The notes beneath the pieces were generated by a model. That model worked only from the letters and a program-made list of their open reading frames with translations, was not told the DNA's origin and did not search any database. A DNA stretch of 64,000 bases from Nageia nagi. Its lineage: Eukaryota > Pinophyta. Of this stretch, positions 34,571 to 45,293 are shown one piece after another. The number at the start of each line of letters is the position of its first letter. Position 1 is the first letter of the stretch. The stretch spans positions 159,464,001 through 159,528,000 of the forward strand of contig JBITNC010000001.1 in the NCBI GenBank assembly GCA_050084985.1, written 5' to 3'. A program made the translations under genes and the position numbers.

Positions 34571-36229
34571 TTTTTTTAAAATCCATTTTGTATGTATTCA
34601 AGGTTTATGGGTATTTTGGAAATGATACATCCACACACCCAATTAAGGGTGTATGGGTATTTTGGTAGTGAAGTTCAAATATCCCTTAAGATAGCTTCAC
34701 AAATCATAACATTCAAGTTAGAAGCACTAAGTAGACACATCCACACCATATGTTCCATTGTTTTCATCTCATTACTTTGTCTATACAACATGACATTCAC
34801 TTGGGAATGATATATGTTTTCTATGTTTGGTTAAGTATTATAGGCATGTTTTTGCATACTTCAATCAAAATTTAAGAGGATCCTTACTAAATCCATTAAT
34901 TTCATATCATCCAATCATTGCAGTCTATAAGAATGTTGAATCAAAAATAATTTTCACCTTATCTATGATGTGGCCATGCATCAATGAGAGATCAAAGAAG
35001 ATATCCAATAGGGATATAATATTTTACACAACACTAGATTGTGATAAGTTTTTATAATAATCATACATTGAGTGATTCAAAGCGGGTATGTCATCTAGGA
35101 CATACCTATTTTGATTCACCCAATGTTTGGTTATTGTTATAAATTATTGCAAACATCATTATATATGAGCATAAAACATTATGAGCTATCAATTGTTGGA
35201 TGCCTTCTAGGTATTTATTTACCTTTTACTTGTGTATTTCTTACCTCTTCTAAAGTATATATCATGTCCTTCACCTCTTAAGCTTCCTTGGTATAATTTC
35301 TTATTTCAAGCTCATTTCATTTCTTGTTTCAAGAATGATCAAGAATTACACATTTATGCTCTACAATATTACTACAACATGTCATAAAATTTATGCTCTA
35401 CAATATTACTCAAATGATCAAGATTTAAATATGTTCTATGTTTCTTTACTTGGAAAAGTATTACAAGCCAAGTATTTTTGACACTTCAAAATTTTTTGGG
35501 TTGAATAATTTCTTTCCTTTTCCAATTCAATTTTTGGATCATATGGTGTATTTAAATAATTTCATATCACTTCATAATTTATTTGTAAATAAGTTTTGAT
35601 ACATAGAAATTAATGAAGGAACCCACATCATATTCCATTATTTTCATATCATCATTCTATATATACAACATGACATCCACTTGAGAACTACATATTTTTT
35701 CTATGTTTGGCTAAGTATTACAAGCAATTTTTACCAATTTACTACTTTTGGACTAGCTTTTAGATCATTTCATATCATATATATGGTACATTAGGGATCA
35801 TTTTAGCCATGAATATTCACTTTTAAGTGAATTTTAGTAATTGGAAAATGGCAAATTTTTTAGTTCAGAACTGTAGCCAAGTCGCCAATTTTTTTTTGGG
35901 GTCCAAGTTGCCAAGTTAAAAATAAATTTTAAATTAAATTTTTATTAATTTGCCAATATTTTAAAATAATAACTAGCTGACTTCACCTTGAAATTACAAA
36001 TTATTATTTACATTTTTATTAAATTACCCCATATAAATACCTTAATTAAAAAAATATATTTGATATATCCATATTTATGTGAGCATGTCAACAAAGCCTA
36101 TAGAATCTAAAAAGAGTTGCGAATATGTGATTATTGGTAAGATCATAATTCGAATTTTGTTATGTTTCATCATTTGAAATTTTGATCTACCGCTAAATGG
36201 TACCAAATATCTCTAAACAATCCATGGTG
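34571..36229. other. Repeat-rich non-coding stretch
   Basis: It holds two copies (34736-34860 and 35610-35740) of a ~110-bp segment containing CCATTGTTTTCATCTCATTA and TACAACATGACATCCACTTG, found again at 43435-43540. It also holds a long hairpin at 35049-35145, listed separately. Plus-strand frames at 34592-35057 show no known domain. Confidence 0.5.
35049..35145. repeat. Near-perfect long hairpin, ~45-bp arms
   Basis: The arm CATTGAGTGATTCAAAGCGG continuing to GGTATGTC (up to 35092) pairs with GACATACCTATTTTGATTCA continuing to CCCAATG (from 35099) across the 6-base loop ATCTAG. Pairing continues outward, with more mismatches, through TTATAATAATCAT against TTATTGTTATAA. It could be a small foldback element or a hairpin RNA gene. 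No terminal repeats or target duplication were confirmed. Confidence 0.65.
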
Positions 36230-36620
36230 CTTTCAAATGGTGGCATATTCTCCCACATGATGGCATGTGCTTTCATATGGTAGCAAGCTACCAGAAGGTT
36301 GTAGGTTGCTACCAAATGGTAGCAAGTTGCTATCAAATAGTTGCAAGTTGCTACCAAATGATTATGTTTGGTAGCAACCTGCTACTAGATGATTGTAGTT
36401 TGCTATCATTTGATAGCAACCTACTACCAAATGGTTGTAATTTGCTACCATTTGGTGCTACCATTTGGTAGCAACCTACAACCGTTTAGTACTAACTTGC
36501 AACTATTTGGTAGCAACCTAATACCATTCAGTAACAACCTATGGTAGCAAAAACTTGGCTACTACTACCCAATGGTAGTTTGCTACCATGTAGTAGTAGA
36601 AGCTAGCCTACTACCACCAA
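36230..36620. repeat. Array of short inverted repeats, GGTAGCAA / TTGCTACC
   Basis: TTGCTACCAAATGGTAGCAA-like words and their complements alternate more than a dozen times, with spacers around 10-20 bases. Many pairs form small palindromes. A plus-strand open frame at 36265-36471 is a translation of this repeat (repeats of GCYQMVAS) and is not taken as a gene. Confidence 0.8.
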
Positions 36621-36769
36621 AAAATATGTACATTTTTTCAATAAATTCAAATTTGCCTTAGCATTTTTGAATTTTTAATTTAAAATTGCCTCTACTACAA
36701 ATCTAAGTCACATTTAATTTTCCAAGTTTATTTTAAGAAAGGGCTCTTCAAATGATCCGTATGGTACAT

Positions 36770-36960
36770 TTGGTTCATTTCATATCATATGGTATACTTA
36801 GATAATTTCATATCACATATATGGTGTATTTAGATCATTTCATATCATAAGGTGTACTTAGATTATTTTATATCATATTGTTGGAGTATTTATATTATTT
36901 TGGACCATATGGTATTATATTTAAATAATTTCATATCACATGGTATATTTAGATATTTCA
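36770..36960. repeat. Repeats of TTTAGATCATTTCATATCAT
   Basis: This word, extended by ATGGTGTA and with variation, occurs about five times with spacing near 35-45 bases. The same family appears at 43360-43860 and 50630-50790, in the other PPR-bearing repeat blocks. Confidence 0.75.
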
Positions 36961-37145
36961 ATGGGAATCCAAATTAAACCATTTCTCAAGATAGCTTGCA
37001 TGAATAAGAAGGTCAACATTTTTTTGCATTTAAATGATGTACATTTTTGCATCATTTTAGAACATATGATGTATATAGATAACTTATCACTTTTGGATTG
37101 GTTTTTGATACTTAAAAAATTATTTCATGACACAAACACCAAGTA
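36945..37145. repeat. ~200-bp segment repeated at 43045-43245
   Basis: Shared words include ATTTCTCAAGATAGC, AATAAGAAGGTCAACA, CATTTTAGAACATATG and ACTTTTGGATTGGTTTTTGA. The two copies lie just outside the 37495-43026 element, so it inserted between or within direct repeats of a larger unit. Confidence 0.75.
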
Positions 37146-37189
37146 GACATATCCAAATAAATAATAAGCACTTTTTGAAGAACTAAAAG

Positions 37190-37345
37190 TAAACATAAGA
37201 CCTGATAAACATGTATGCAAAATATGGAAGATGCATGATGCAAACACAGTTTCATGCACTAAAATGTGGAAGATGCATGATACAAACACAGTTTCATGCA
37301 CTAAAATGTTGAAGATGCATTATGCAGACACAATTTCATGGGGAT
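37190..37345 (+). repeat. 42-bp minisatellite made from a PPR codon stretch
   Basis: Units at 37225-37266 and 37267-37308 differ at one or two bases, and a partial third runs from 37309. Each begins TGGAAGATGCATGATGCAAA. In one frame a unit reads WKMHDANTVSCTKM, matching the KMHD.N.VSW part of a PPR motif. The sequence before it (AACATGTATGCAAAATATGG) encodes NMYAKYG, also a PPR landmark. Forty-two bases are fourteen codons, so the frame is kept, unlike the 35-residue period of a true PPR. Confidence 0.75.
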
Positions 37346-37489
37346 TATGTATTATTATTCCATATTTTAGGGGGAGATTAGGCAATCACTTAGAATATTT
37401 TTAACATTTCAAGTTTTTTGGGTTGAGGGGTTAGAGGAGAGAAAGGGGCATTTTGCAAGGTGAGATGAGAGGATAGAAGACTTTAAATA
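37346..37489. repeat. Second copy of the ~100-bp dispersed segment
   Basis: Bases 37370-37460 match 34335-34415, including AACATTTCAAGTTTTTTGGG and TTTTGCAAGGTGAGATGAGA. No coding signal is seen. Confidence 0.55.
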
Positions 37490-37494
37490 ATTTT
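37490..37494. repeat. Probable target site duplication ATTTT, left copy
   Basis: It precedes the TG of the left LTR and matches ATTTC at 43027-43031 with one mismatch (T/C). Confidence 0.6.
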
Positions 37495-38269
37495 TGTAGA
37501 TCCTAAATTATTTAAATATATGAATAAACCTATTAAATAAATATTCTACAATATACAATTAAATATACAATAGATAATATATCAAATTGCAATAGATATA
37601 CATGAAAATTGTGCACCTAATATGAATGTGTACAATCCTCAAAAGTAGATAGAAATAAATATTTGAAGGATTGGGATTGAAATCATGGTGATCTCAGAAC
37701 TAATCTTCATGTACATGAACCAATAGCTCAACCATCCAATCTTGGAAACCTTGATTTAAAAGATGCATGCCGCTAATGGCCTAAGAGCACACTACTACCA
37801 GTGTAGGAGAAGCATGTCATTATCGATGGAGGAGAAGCATGTTGTTTATTGGATGGAATATGTTGAATTATGATGTAAACCAAAGATAAAAAGTTCAAAA
37901 CTTAAAGTATAACAAATTATCAAGATAGGTGGCATCTAGAGACACCATTATAGTTGAGAACCACCTATCAGAGTTCTTTATCAATATCAAAAGAGTTTTG
38001 ATATATGGAGATCAACCTATCCATCTATTTATATAGCCTACAAAAGATATAGAAAGCAGTGAAGGTTGACCTATTACAATAATATAATAATTATTATATT
38101 CAATATACTTTAATATAAGGCCCATGATATATGATATAACATTTAATATAACACATGGCATTGCATTACAATATCTTTTTATATTGATATATGTAATATT
38201 GCATTAAATCATTTAAAAGTCTAAATATAATTTATTAAATAAATAGTAAATCATTTTTAAGCATCTAAA
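37495..38269 (-). repeat. 3' LTR of element 4 (775 bp)
   Basis: It starts TGTAGATCCTAAATTA and ends GCATCTAAA. Matches to 42295-43026 run its whole length, for example CTACAATATACAATTAAATA, ATAGATATACATGAAAA and AACACATGGCATTGCATTA. It is 43 bp longer than its partner. Confidence 0.9.
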
Positions 38270-38284
38270 TTGTCCCTCTTTGGA
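38270..38284 (-). other. Polypurine tract of element 4
   Basis: The minus strand reads CCAAAGAGGGACAA directly before the LTR. It fixes the orientation of the element. Confidence 0.65.
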
Positions 38285-38613
38285 TATGTAATGAAAAGCA
38301 TTGAAATTGCATAATCCAAAGAAGTCTAGAGAAAAGAAAAAGATTTTCAATAGTAAAGTGGACTTCCCTATTTTGATCGATATGTCGAGTATGGTATGTT
38401 ACTTGCCCCCTTTTGGTCTTGGTTTCCCCTAGCTTTTGTTTTGTTAGGTAAGAAAGCCAAAAATAGAATTCCCTCTATGAGGTGAGTGGTCTATGCCAAT
38501 CCTACGCACCTAGATAATACCTATAGAACAAAGCAACATATACCTGCATAGATAACTTCCATGAAAGAATAAGTAATGGAAATAGCAAGGATGAAATTAT
38601 GATATGTAATGGG

Positions 38614-38800
38614 TGCCTTGGATGGTCTTTTTATAAGTGGATGCCCTAGAAGATATTTTTATAAATGGGTGCCCTAAAGGATCTTTTTATAAATGGGTGT
38701 CTCGGAGGGTCTTTTTGTAAATGGGTGCCCTAAAGATTCTTTTCATAAATGGGTGCCTCAGAGGGTCTTTTTGTAAATGGGTACCCTAGTGGGTCTTTTT
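38614..38800. repeat. 28-bp tandem repeat, about 6.7 units
   Basis: The unit starts GCCCTAAAGGATCTTTTTAT and ends AAATGGGT. Its variants follow each other without gaps. It lies in the 3' untranslated part of element 4 and has no coding signal. Confidence 0.85.
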
Positions 38801-40775
38801 AATCTTGCAAGTGATAGGAGATATTTCTCATGGAGTGATCATGGCTTGTAAATAATTGTTAGTATAATAGCATTCAATTTTTATCAATATATCATATATT
38901 CAAACATTCAATGGCCTTGCATTTCAATATTTCAATTTATCTAAATTTTCAATGTAAATCCACACTATTGATAATGTGGTATGCCTAGAATTTGCCAATC
39001 ATGTGATGAATAATAGCAATTAATTTATTTAAATGTACCAAATATTCAAACATTCAATGACCTTACATTTCAACATGTCAATTTCCATAAATTTTCAAAG
39101 TAAATTCATGTCATTGGTGGCATGGTTTTCCTATAATTTTATGATCATATTTTTAACAATTTTGATTCTCATCCATAAAATATTGCACATGTATGAAATA
39201 ATTAGATAAATAAGAAGATATTCAATGAAATTCCAATATGCTTCAGTTACAAAATGATTTATATCATTTGCACATCATTGGCGATGTGAGGTTTTCCATA
39301 TCAAGTGTAGAAATTTAAAAGATATTCGATTGAATATCATCTATATCATTTGTCTATGTTTCATACATGAAATAACATTACCATTTACCATAAAAATTTT
39401 AAGATGAACTAGCAATATTTAACCATGTATTAAATTTATCCATGCAATTATTATAAAATAATCCATTCAATTGATATTGAAAAATAATCATTCAGATATG
39501 TAATATTTCATATACAATGCCATAATGCTACATTATACTAGATTTTCAATGATACAATGGCCTTCAATTTCACTAGTAAAACATGCATTTTATTTGAAAT
39601 AGCAATCATAAGAATATCATATGCAATGTTCACTTTCATACCAAATATTCAAAGAAGATATAGTGGTCTTTATTCATTAATTACAATAGATTTCCACTTA
39701 TTATCATAAACATGATCATAACATAACCAATATCAAAATGTTTGAGATGATAGACTTTACTTGTACTTACCGTCATGCCTCAAGAATGGGCAATATTGCA
39801 CTTTGTAATTCTAAATTTTGAATTCTAAATTTTGGATTTCAAATTTTCAATATCTGATTTCTATCATTCCCCCAACTGAAACTAAAATTGTCCCTATCTA
39901 AAATTGAAACTACCCCCAGGTAAAATTGATACTATCCCTAGTTGATATTATATCCACTTTTTCTTATCTCTCATTTTTATGTTTTATGTTTTATGTTTTA
40001 TTTTTTATTGTTAATGAAATGCAACTAATATGTGATGCAATTATTAGACATAATACTACCCTATACATAAGGCATTTGATTAGCATGGCAAATTTAAGAA
40101 CCATGAAGAGAGATAAAGATAAGAAAACATTTGATGAAATAAGAAGACATGATGAAATGATGAGGATGAAAAGATGGAAATAAAAAAATAAGAAGCAAAA
40201 GAACATGATTTAAAAGATGAATATGTGAAGATAACATGATTAGAAACATGATAAAATTTGCTATGGTAATCAAATGCATGCAATGGACTAATTTATGATA
40301 TGCAACCTATATGAAATGCATCCTATATGATATGAAAAATTTATAAATTATGGTAAACTAGATGATGGTGGAACCACCACCATATAATTTAGTATATATT
40401 TCTATAAGAAATTGACCTAATTTATCAAAATTATCCAATGCATTTTTTGTTCCTTAGGCTGCTACTCTCTCAAAAAGATCAATAAAGTCAAGTTGTGTTT
40501 TTGAAAACCCTATGTTGTGCATTTACTTTTGCAACCACTAATTAAGAAGTGCAATCTTAAATTTATATTTTTCAAAAGGCCAATCTTTTTGCATTCTTTA
40601 TTCTTTTAACCAAATCTCAACTACATTTGATTGAAAATAAATTTTTCTTATGCTTTCTTCACTAGTTGGATTTATAAAGCAAGAAGCATCATTTTTCATT
40701 ACTATGTTCACATCATTGGTGACCTTCAGGCAATATGGCATGCTACTAATGGCATGCTTCCTCATCATTGTTATC
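38801..40775. other. Non-coding 3' part of element 4
   Basis: AT-rich sequence with no pol domain on either strand. Short local repeats occur at 39800-39945 (AATTCTAAATTTTG and AACTGAAACTAAAATTG-like words). Overlapping open frames at 39926-40283 on both strands match nothing and are probably chance. Confidence 0.5.
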
Positions 40776-41741
40776 CTAAAATTTTATAATTCTATCTTCA
40801 ATTCTTGAATATGAAGCATATACAATCATGTATAAAATTATAGCCTTTAAATCATGATAATAATTTGTAGCATGATCCTTTCTTTGGTGATAAGTGCAAT
40901 AATTATCCTCATTTTCCATTAGAATATTACTATTTGTTGTGCTTCTTTCTAGTGGCATCAATAAACCTCATTTCATTAAATCCCTCATAATTAGCCTTGG
41001 TTGATGTCCACTAAGTATCTCAAAGTTGGGGGCCTCTTGATTAGGTGGTGGGGAAAAATTGTAGCCATTCTGTTTAGGTGTTTCTACAATGTGAGCATCT
41101 TGTATTTTCACAATTTCTAAAGATCTTACTTTTTGCCAAGATTTTTATGAAATTTGAGGTTTAGATTATGGTTTTGGTTGTGGTTTTGGTTACAGTTTTG
41201 GTTGCGGTTTTGGGGGAGAAGGTGTTTGATTTTGTAACTTTTGTATGATTTTCTTCTCAAACTTTTGCATACAATATTGCCTAGCATATGGATCTTCTAA
41301 AAATTTATTTGATTCTTTCCTTAGAAATGCATGATATTTTTCTTTCAATTCAAGATCATTATAAATGCCAAACATCAAAGAAGGATTGGATAACATATGC
41401 TCTTTAATTTTTTTAAATTGATCTTGAGAAGTCAATTTTGCAAATGCAATATCATATAGTTCAAAATTATCCATGGCATCAATATTTAAATATGCATCAT
41501 AATCAAATTCAGCAATATAATTATTATCATCATCAATATCATTATCATGCACTCTATTTTTTATATCATTTTACACATCATCATTTGCAGAAGTTAAGCA
41601 TGAATTTGGTAAAATCAATTCATCAAAAGATATTCTATTATGCATAATATCCATAACATTTTCCATTTCTTGTTTAAGAGGGGGTGCAAATAAATCACTT
41701 ATCATAGTCAAATGTTCAAACAAACCACTTTTAGAAGCCAT
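40776..41741 (-). pseudogene. Gag-like gene of element 4
   Basis: The likely start is the ATG at 41741 (MASKSGLFEHLTMISDLFAP). The frame reads DELILPNSCLTSANDD, a stop, then an Asp/Asn/Tyr-rich stretch and DIAFAKLTSQDQFKKIKEHM, EKYHAFLRKESNKFL and a PKPQPKPQ run near 41190. After more stops comes CTYHQRKDHATNYYHDLK at 40900-40850. This matches the C.YH....H....C..LK zinc knuckle of Tat-type gag, with the last Cys as Tyr. Clean pieces are 41571-41741, 41190-41552 and 40776-40961. The protein probably coated the element RNA. Confidence 0.7.
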
Positions 41742-41816
41742 ACCTATGAGAAAATGCAAAAAAATGTAAAAAATATTTTTATATGAAAACCTCAAGAAAT
41801 CTTGATAAAACTGCAT

Positions 41817-42294
41817 GCAAAAAGCTCAAATTAATCTAAAAAATTTGTCTACTATGATGACCAATGGGTTTGGCAAGTTTTAAACATGAAATAAGTCACC
41901 AAATAGTTGCAAAATACTTTTAAATTTTATGATTTTTCAATGTGACGTTTTTTGTAAAAATATTTTCAAAATCACTCAAAATATGCAAATTTATGCCTAG
42001 AAAAATTAGAAAAACTTTCCAATTATATTTATCTATGGTTTGGACAAATTTTTCTAATGCTAGATTTCATAAAATTGAAGAAAATGACCTCCAAAATTTG
42101 GGTTTTTCTACAATGACGTTTTTGAAGAAGTAATTTTTTTTTTCAAAGCAATAAATGTTTTTAAATTTGAAGAGAATTAACTCAATCAAAAAAAAAATAA
42201 CACCAAGGGTTTCGAATGCAAGACTCCTCAGAAAAAGTGATGTCCTAAAATGAAAAATTCTAGGGTTTGTAGGATAAGTTGGGGTTCACCAAAA
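41817..42294 (-). other. Leader of element 4 with primer-site candidate
   Basis: Directly inside the 5' LTR the minus strand reads TTTTGGTGAACCCCAACTTA (42275-42294). It has a TGG start, as a primer binding site should, but I cannot assign the tRNA with confidence. No coding signal is seen in the rest; a plus-strand 63-codon frame at 41942 is probably chance. Confidence 0.5.
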
Positions 42295-43026
42295 TGTAGA
42301 CCTAAATTATGCAAATATATGAATAAACAAAATTGAATAAATAGTCTACAATATACAATTAAATATACAATAGATACTATATCAGATCGTAATAGATATA
42401 CATGAAAAGCATGCACTTGATATGAAGTTTATGTACAATCCTTAAAAGTAGATAACAATGAATCTTCGAATGATTAGGATCAAACTCATGGCAAGCTCAC
42501 AACTAATCTTCATGTGCATGAACCAATAGCTCAACCATCCAAACTTGGAACCCTCTATTTAGAAGATGCATGCCATTGATGTCCTAAGAGAAGCATGCAA
42601 TTTATTGCATGGAATGTGTTGAATTAGGATATATGCCAAAGATAGAAAGTCCAAAACTCAAAGTATAATAAATTCTCAAGATAGGTGGCATCCAAAGACA
42701 CCATTACAGTTGATAACCACCTATCAGAGTTCTTTATCAATAACAAAAGAGTTTCAATAGATGGAGATCAATCTATCCACCCAATTATATAGCCTATAAA
42801 AAACATAGAAAGGAGTGAAGGCTAACCTCTTACAATAATATAATCATTGTTATATTCAAGATACTTTAAAATAAGACCCATGATATATGATATACAATTT
42901 AATATAACACATGGCATTGCATTATAATATCTTTTTATCTTGATATATGTAATATTGTATTGAATCATTTAAGAAGTCTAAATATGATTTATTAGATAAA
43001 TAATAAATTATTTTTAGGAATCTACA
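42295..43026 (-). repeat. 5' LTR of element 4 (732 bp)
   Basis: It starts TGTAGACCTAAATTATG and ends GAATCTACA, so TG and CA ends are both intact. It pairs with 37495-38269. Confidence 0.9.
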
Positions 43027-43031
43027 ATTTC
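43027..43031. repeat. Probable target site duplication ATTTC, right copy
   Basis: It follows the right LTR and differs by one base from ATTTT at 37490-37494. Confidence 0.6.
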
Positions 43032-43863
43032 ATATATCATGTTCTATTTAGATATTTTAGTGGGAGGTCTGAATTAAATCATTTCTCAGGATAGCCTACA
43101 TGATTAAGAAGGTCAACAATTTTGGGCATTTAAATAATGTACAATTATATCATTTTAGAACATATGGTAGATGAGGCCAACTTATCACTTTTGGATTGGT
43201 TTTTGACACTTAAAAAAGTATGTCATGAAACAATTGGTAGATAGCCACCAGTAAAGGAGAGTACCAATTATGTCATTTTTTAGGAAATGAAGGAACCCAT
43301 AACATGTTCCATTGTTTTAGGGGTTACAAAGATACTTAGTTTATCTCATAACATTTTTTCATATCATATAGTGTATTTAGATCATTTCATTATATATGGT
43401 ATAGTTGCATCATTTCAAGACATATGAAGCACACCAATACATGTTCCATTATTTTCATCTCATCATTTTGTATATACAACATAATATCCACTTGAAATCA
43501 CATTTTTTTGTGTTGTCTAAGTATTACAAGCATGTTTTCTTCTAACTAACCACTTTTGGACCAATTTTTAACACATAAAAATTACATATTACATGGTCTA
43601 TTTAGATCTTTTAGTGGTAGGTCTGAATTTGTTGGAGGTTTCAGATAACATATTTGATTCTTATATCACACTATGAGATTTCATATCATATATTGATGCA
43701 TTTAGATCATTTGGTATCATATATAGTGCACTTGGTTCATTTCATATCATATGCATGTTGCATTTAGATAATTTCATATCATATGGTATACTTAAATCAT
43801 TTCATACAATATGTTGGTGTATTTAGATCATTTCATATCATTTGATGCACTTGGATTATATGG
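43032..43863. repeat. PPR-block repeats: ~200-bp segment, ~110-bp segment and TTTAGATCATTTCATATCAT array
   Basis: Bases 43045-43245 match 36945-37145. Bases 43435-43540 match 34736-34860 and 35610-35740. Bases 43360-43860 hold many copies of the TTTAGATCATTTCATATCAT word. A GGTCTGAATTTGTTGGAGG word near 43617 matches the joined flanks of the element at 44463-50571. Confidence 0.7.
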
Positions 43864-44420
43864 TTGAACAACTTCTTTCCTTCTCTAAGTGCTAAGATCT
43901 TATGGGTTAGATGTGCACAAAATGGATTTTTTGCAACACAAGAAACTCTTGAAGAAGGTATGGATATCCATCAAAGAGTATTTGAAAATGGTTTTTCATC
44001 AAATGTTGTGATTATGAATGCCCTAATAGGTATGTACACAAAATATAGAATTGAATACACAAAGATCAAGAATTATTTAACAAGATGCATGATGCATACA
44101 TAGTTTTATGGAATGCAATGATCACAAGATATGCATAAAATGGATTTTATGGAAAGCCTTCAAAGAATTTTAAGCATATGCAATCATTAGATATAAAGCT
44201 AAACTCTATAACCTTTGCCAACATTATTCCAATATGTGCCACCATGGGAGATCTAGAAGAAGGTATGGACATCCATCAAAGAGTAGTTAAAAATGAGTTT
44301 GCATTGAATATTGTGATTATGACTACCTTGATAGACATGTATGCAAAATTTCAAATAACACATAAGGGTTGAGAATTGTTTGATATGGTGCATGATTGGA
44401 GGTTATGAAATGATTGGATG
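43864..44420 (+). pseudogene. PPR protein fragment, PLS-type, broken
   Basis: The first open piece (43864-44103) reads EEGMDIHQRVFENGFSSNVV and IMNALIGMYTKY. After frameshifts IVLWNAMI-like and GFYGKPSKNF-like bits are seen. The second piece (44178-44372) reads LDIKLNSITFANIIPICATM, GDLEEGMDIHQRVVKNEF and NIVIMTTLIDMYAKF, then ELFDMVHDW. These are two successive P-L-S rounds of a pentatricopeptide repeat protein (organelle RNA binding and editing). The GMDIHQRV phrase occurs twice, so the fragment holds two repeat rounds. The chromovirus insertion starts about 40 bases downstream. Confidence 0.85.
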
Positions 44421-44457
44421 ATATGCAATTCTATTTAAATATTTCAATAGGAGGTCT

Positions 44458-44462
44458 AAATT
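44458..44462. repeat. Target site duplication AAATT, left copy
   Basis: It precedes the TG of the left LTR and matches 50572-50576. A paralogous uninterrupted sequence near 43620 reads GTCTGAATTTGTTGGAGG, as expected for an empty site. Confidence 0.75.
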
Positions 44463-45187
44463 TGATCCAAATTGGATCATGTTAGTTGATATTTGCAAGA
44501 GCAGTACTCATTCCATAGGTATCTATGCTTAGAGATTGATCGAATATTAAAATTTAAAGGTCATTGGTGTTAAACATCATGTTTCTAACAATGTAAGTCT
44601 ACTATTTTTAGGATGTTAACAATGTGTATTTTTATGAGTCAATAATGGAATTTGAAGGGGCATTAATGATTCAGAAAGTTGAGTAGTTTAGGATCATCAA
44701 ATCATATCTTGGAGATATTCCTAGGCCTATTTAAAGGTGTGTCACTCTCTTGATTCATAATATTAACTTAGAGAGCTTTGGGGTTTGAAATTGTAAATAT
44801 TTTAAGGAAGACCAAGATTCATTCCAAAATTTTTGCAGTTCTGAAGTTATTCTTCTTACTATAGGAGATTGTAGTAGTGTTGTAGGAAATGCTATTGCCA
44901 TTATTTTTATGGTATTTCTCTATATGCATGTAATATTGTAATTTCCATAGAGAATGAGAAGAGAAGGATCCAATTCCATGCTAGATTAACCCATATTGGG
45001 TGAACTAGGGTAAATCATTGTGTTGATCTTGTTATGTGTGATTGATATTGTTAATTTATAGTTTTACATTATGTAATTTCAAATTTATATACAATTTGAT
45101 GGGTTTTATAATGGTGAATATTTTTTTTTTTAAATCTATAAGTGAGGATCTGAGTATGCTATAAGCATCTAATTATTATGGATCACA
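44463..45187 (+). repeat. 5' LTR of element 5 (725 bp)
   Basis: It starts TGATCCAAATTGGATCATG and ends GGATCACA directly before the primer site. It pairs with 49850-50571, sharing GGTATCTATGCTTAGA, TTCCATGCTAGA and GGGTAAATCATTGTGTTGA-like words. Confidence 0.92.
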
Positions 45188-45199
45188 TGGTATCAGATC
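45188..45199 (+). other. Primer binding site, initiator tRNA-Met type
   Basis: TGGTATCAGATC follows the LTR with no gap and differs only at the end from the common tRNA-iMet site TGGTATCAGAGC. Confidence 0.8.
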
Positions 45200-45293
45200 T
45201 TGTGTGTGTAAAATTTAGGGTCAAAATTTTGAGGATTTTAGGCTATTAGCTTCACATTTTTTTATATTTGAGAGGAGATATCAAAGACTAGAA

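Larger units (their letters stand above)
37495..43026 (-). mobile_element. Gag-only LTR retrotransposon, 5.5 kb, probably non-autonomous (element 4)
   Basis: Direct LTRs at 37495-38269 and 42295-43026 flank about 4 kb. Minus orientation is shown by a purine tract beside the left LTR, a TGG-starting site beside the right LTR and a minus-strand gag-like gene near the right LTR. No protease, RT or integrase motif was found between the gag relic and the 3' LTR. This fits the class of terminal-repeat elements that carry only gag and depend on enzymes of relatives. It is inserted between repeats of the PPR-bearing block. Confidence 0.85.

Noticed and set aside
36265-36471. 68-codon plus-strand frame with repeated GCYQMVAS words
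   Set aside because: It is only the translation of the GGTAGCAA/TTGCTACC repeat array.
38614-38800. Possible CRISPR-like array (regular ~28-bp units)
   Set aside because: Units follow each other without spacers, and the sequence is plant nuclear DNA; it is a plain tandem repeat.
39926-40283. Overlapping 60-85 codon frames on both strands
   Set aside because: Low-complexity AT-rich DNA in the 3' part of the gag-only element; no domain.
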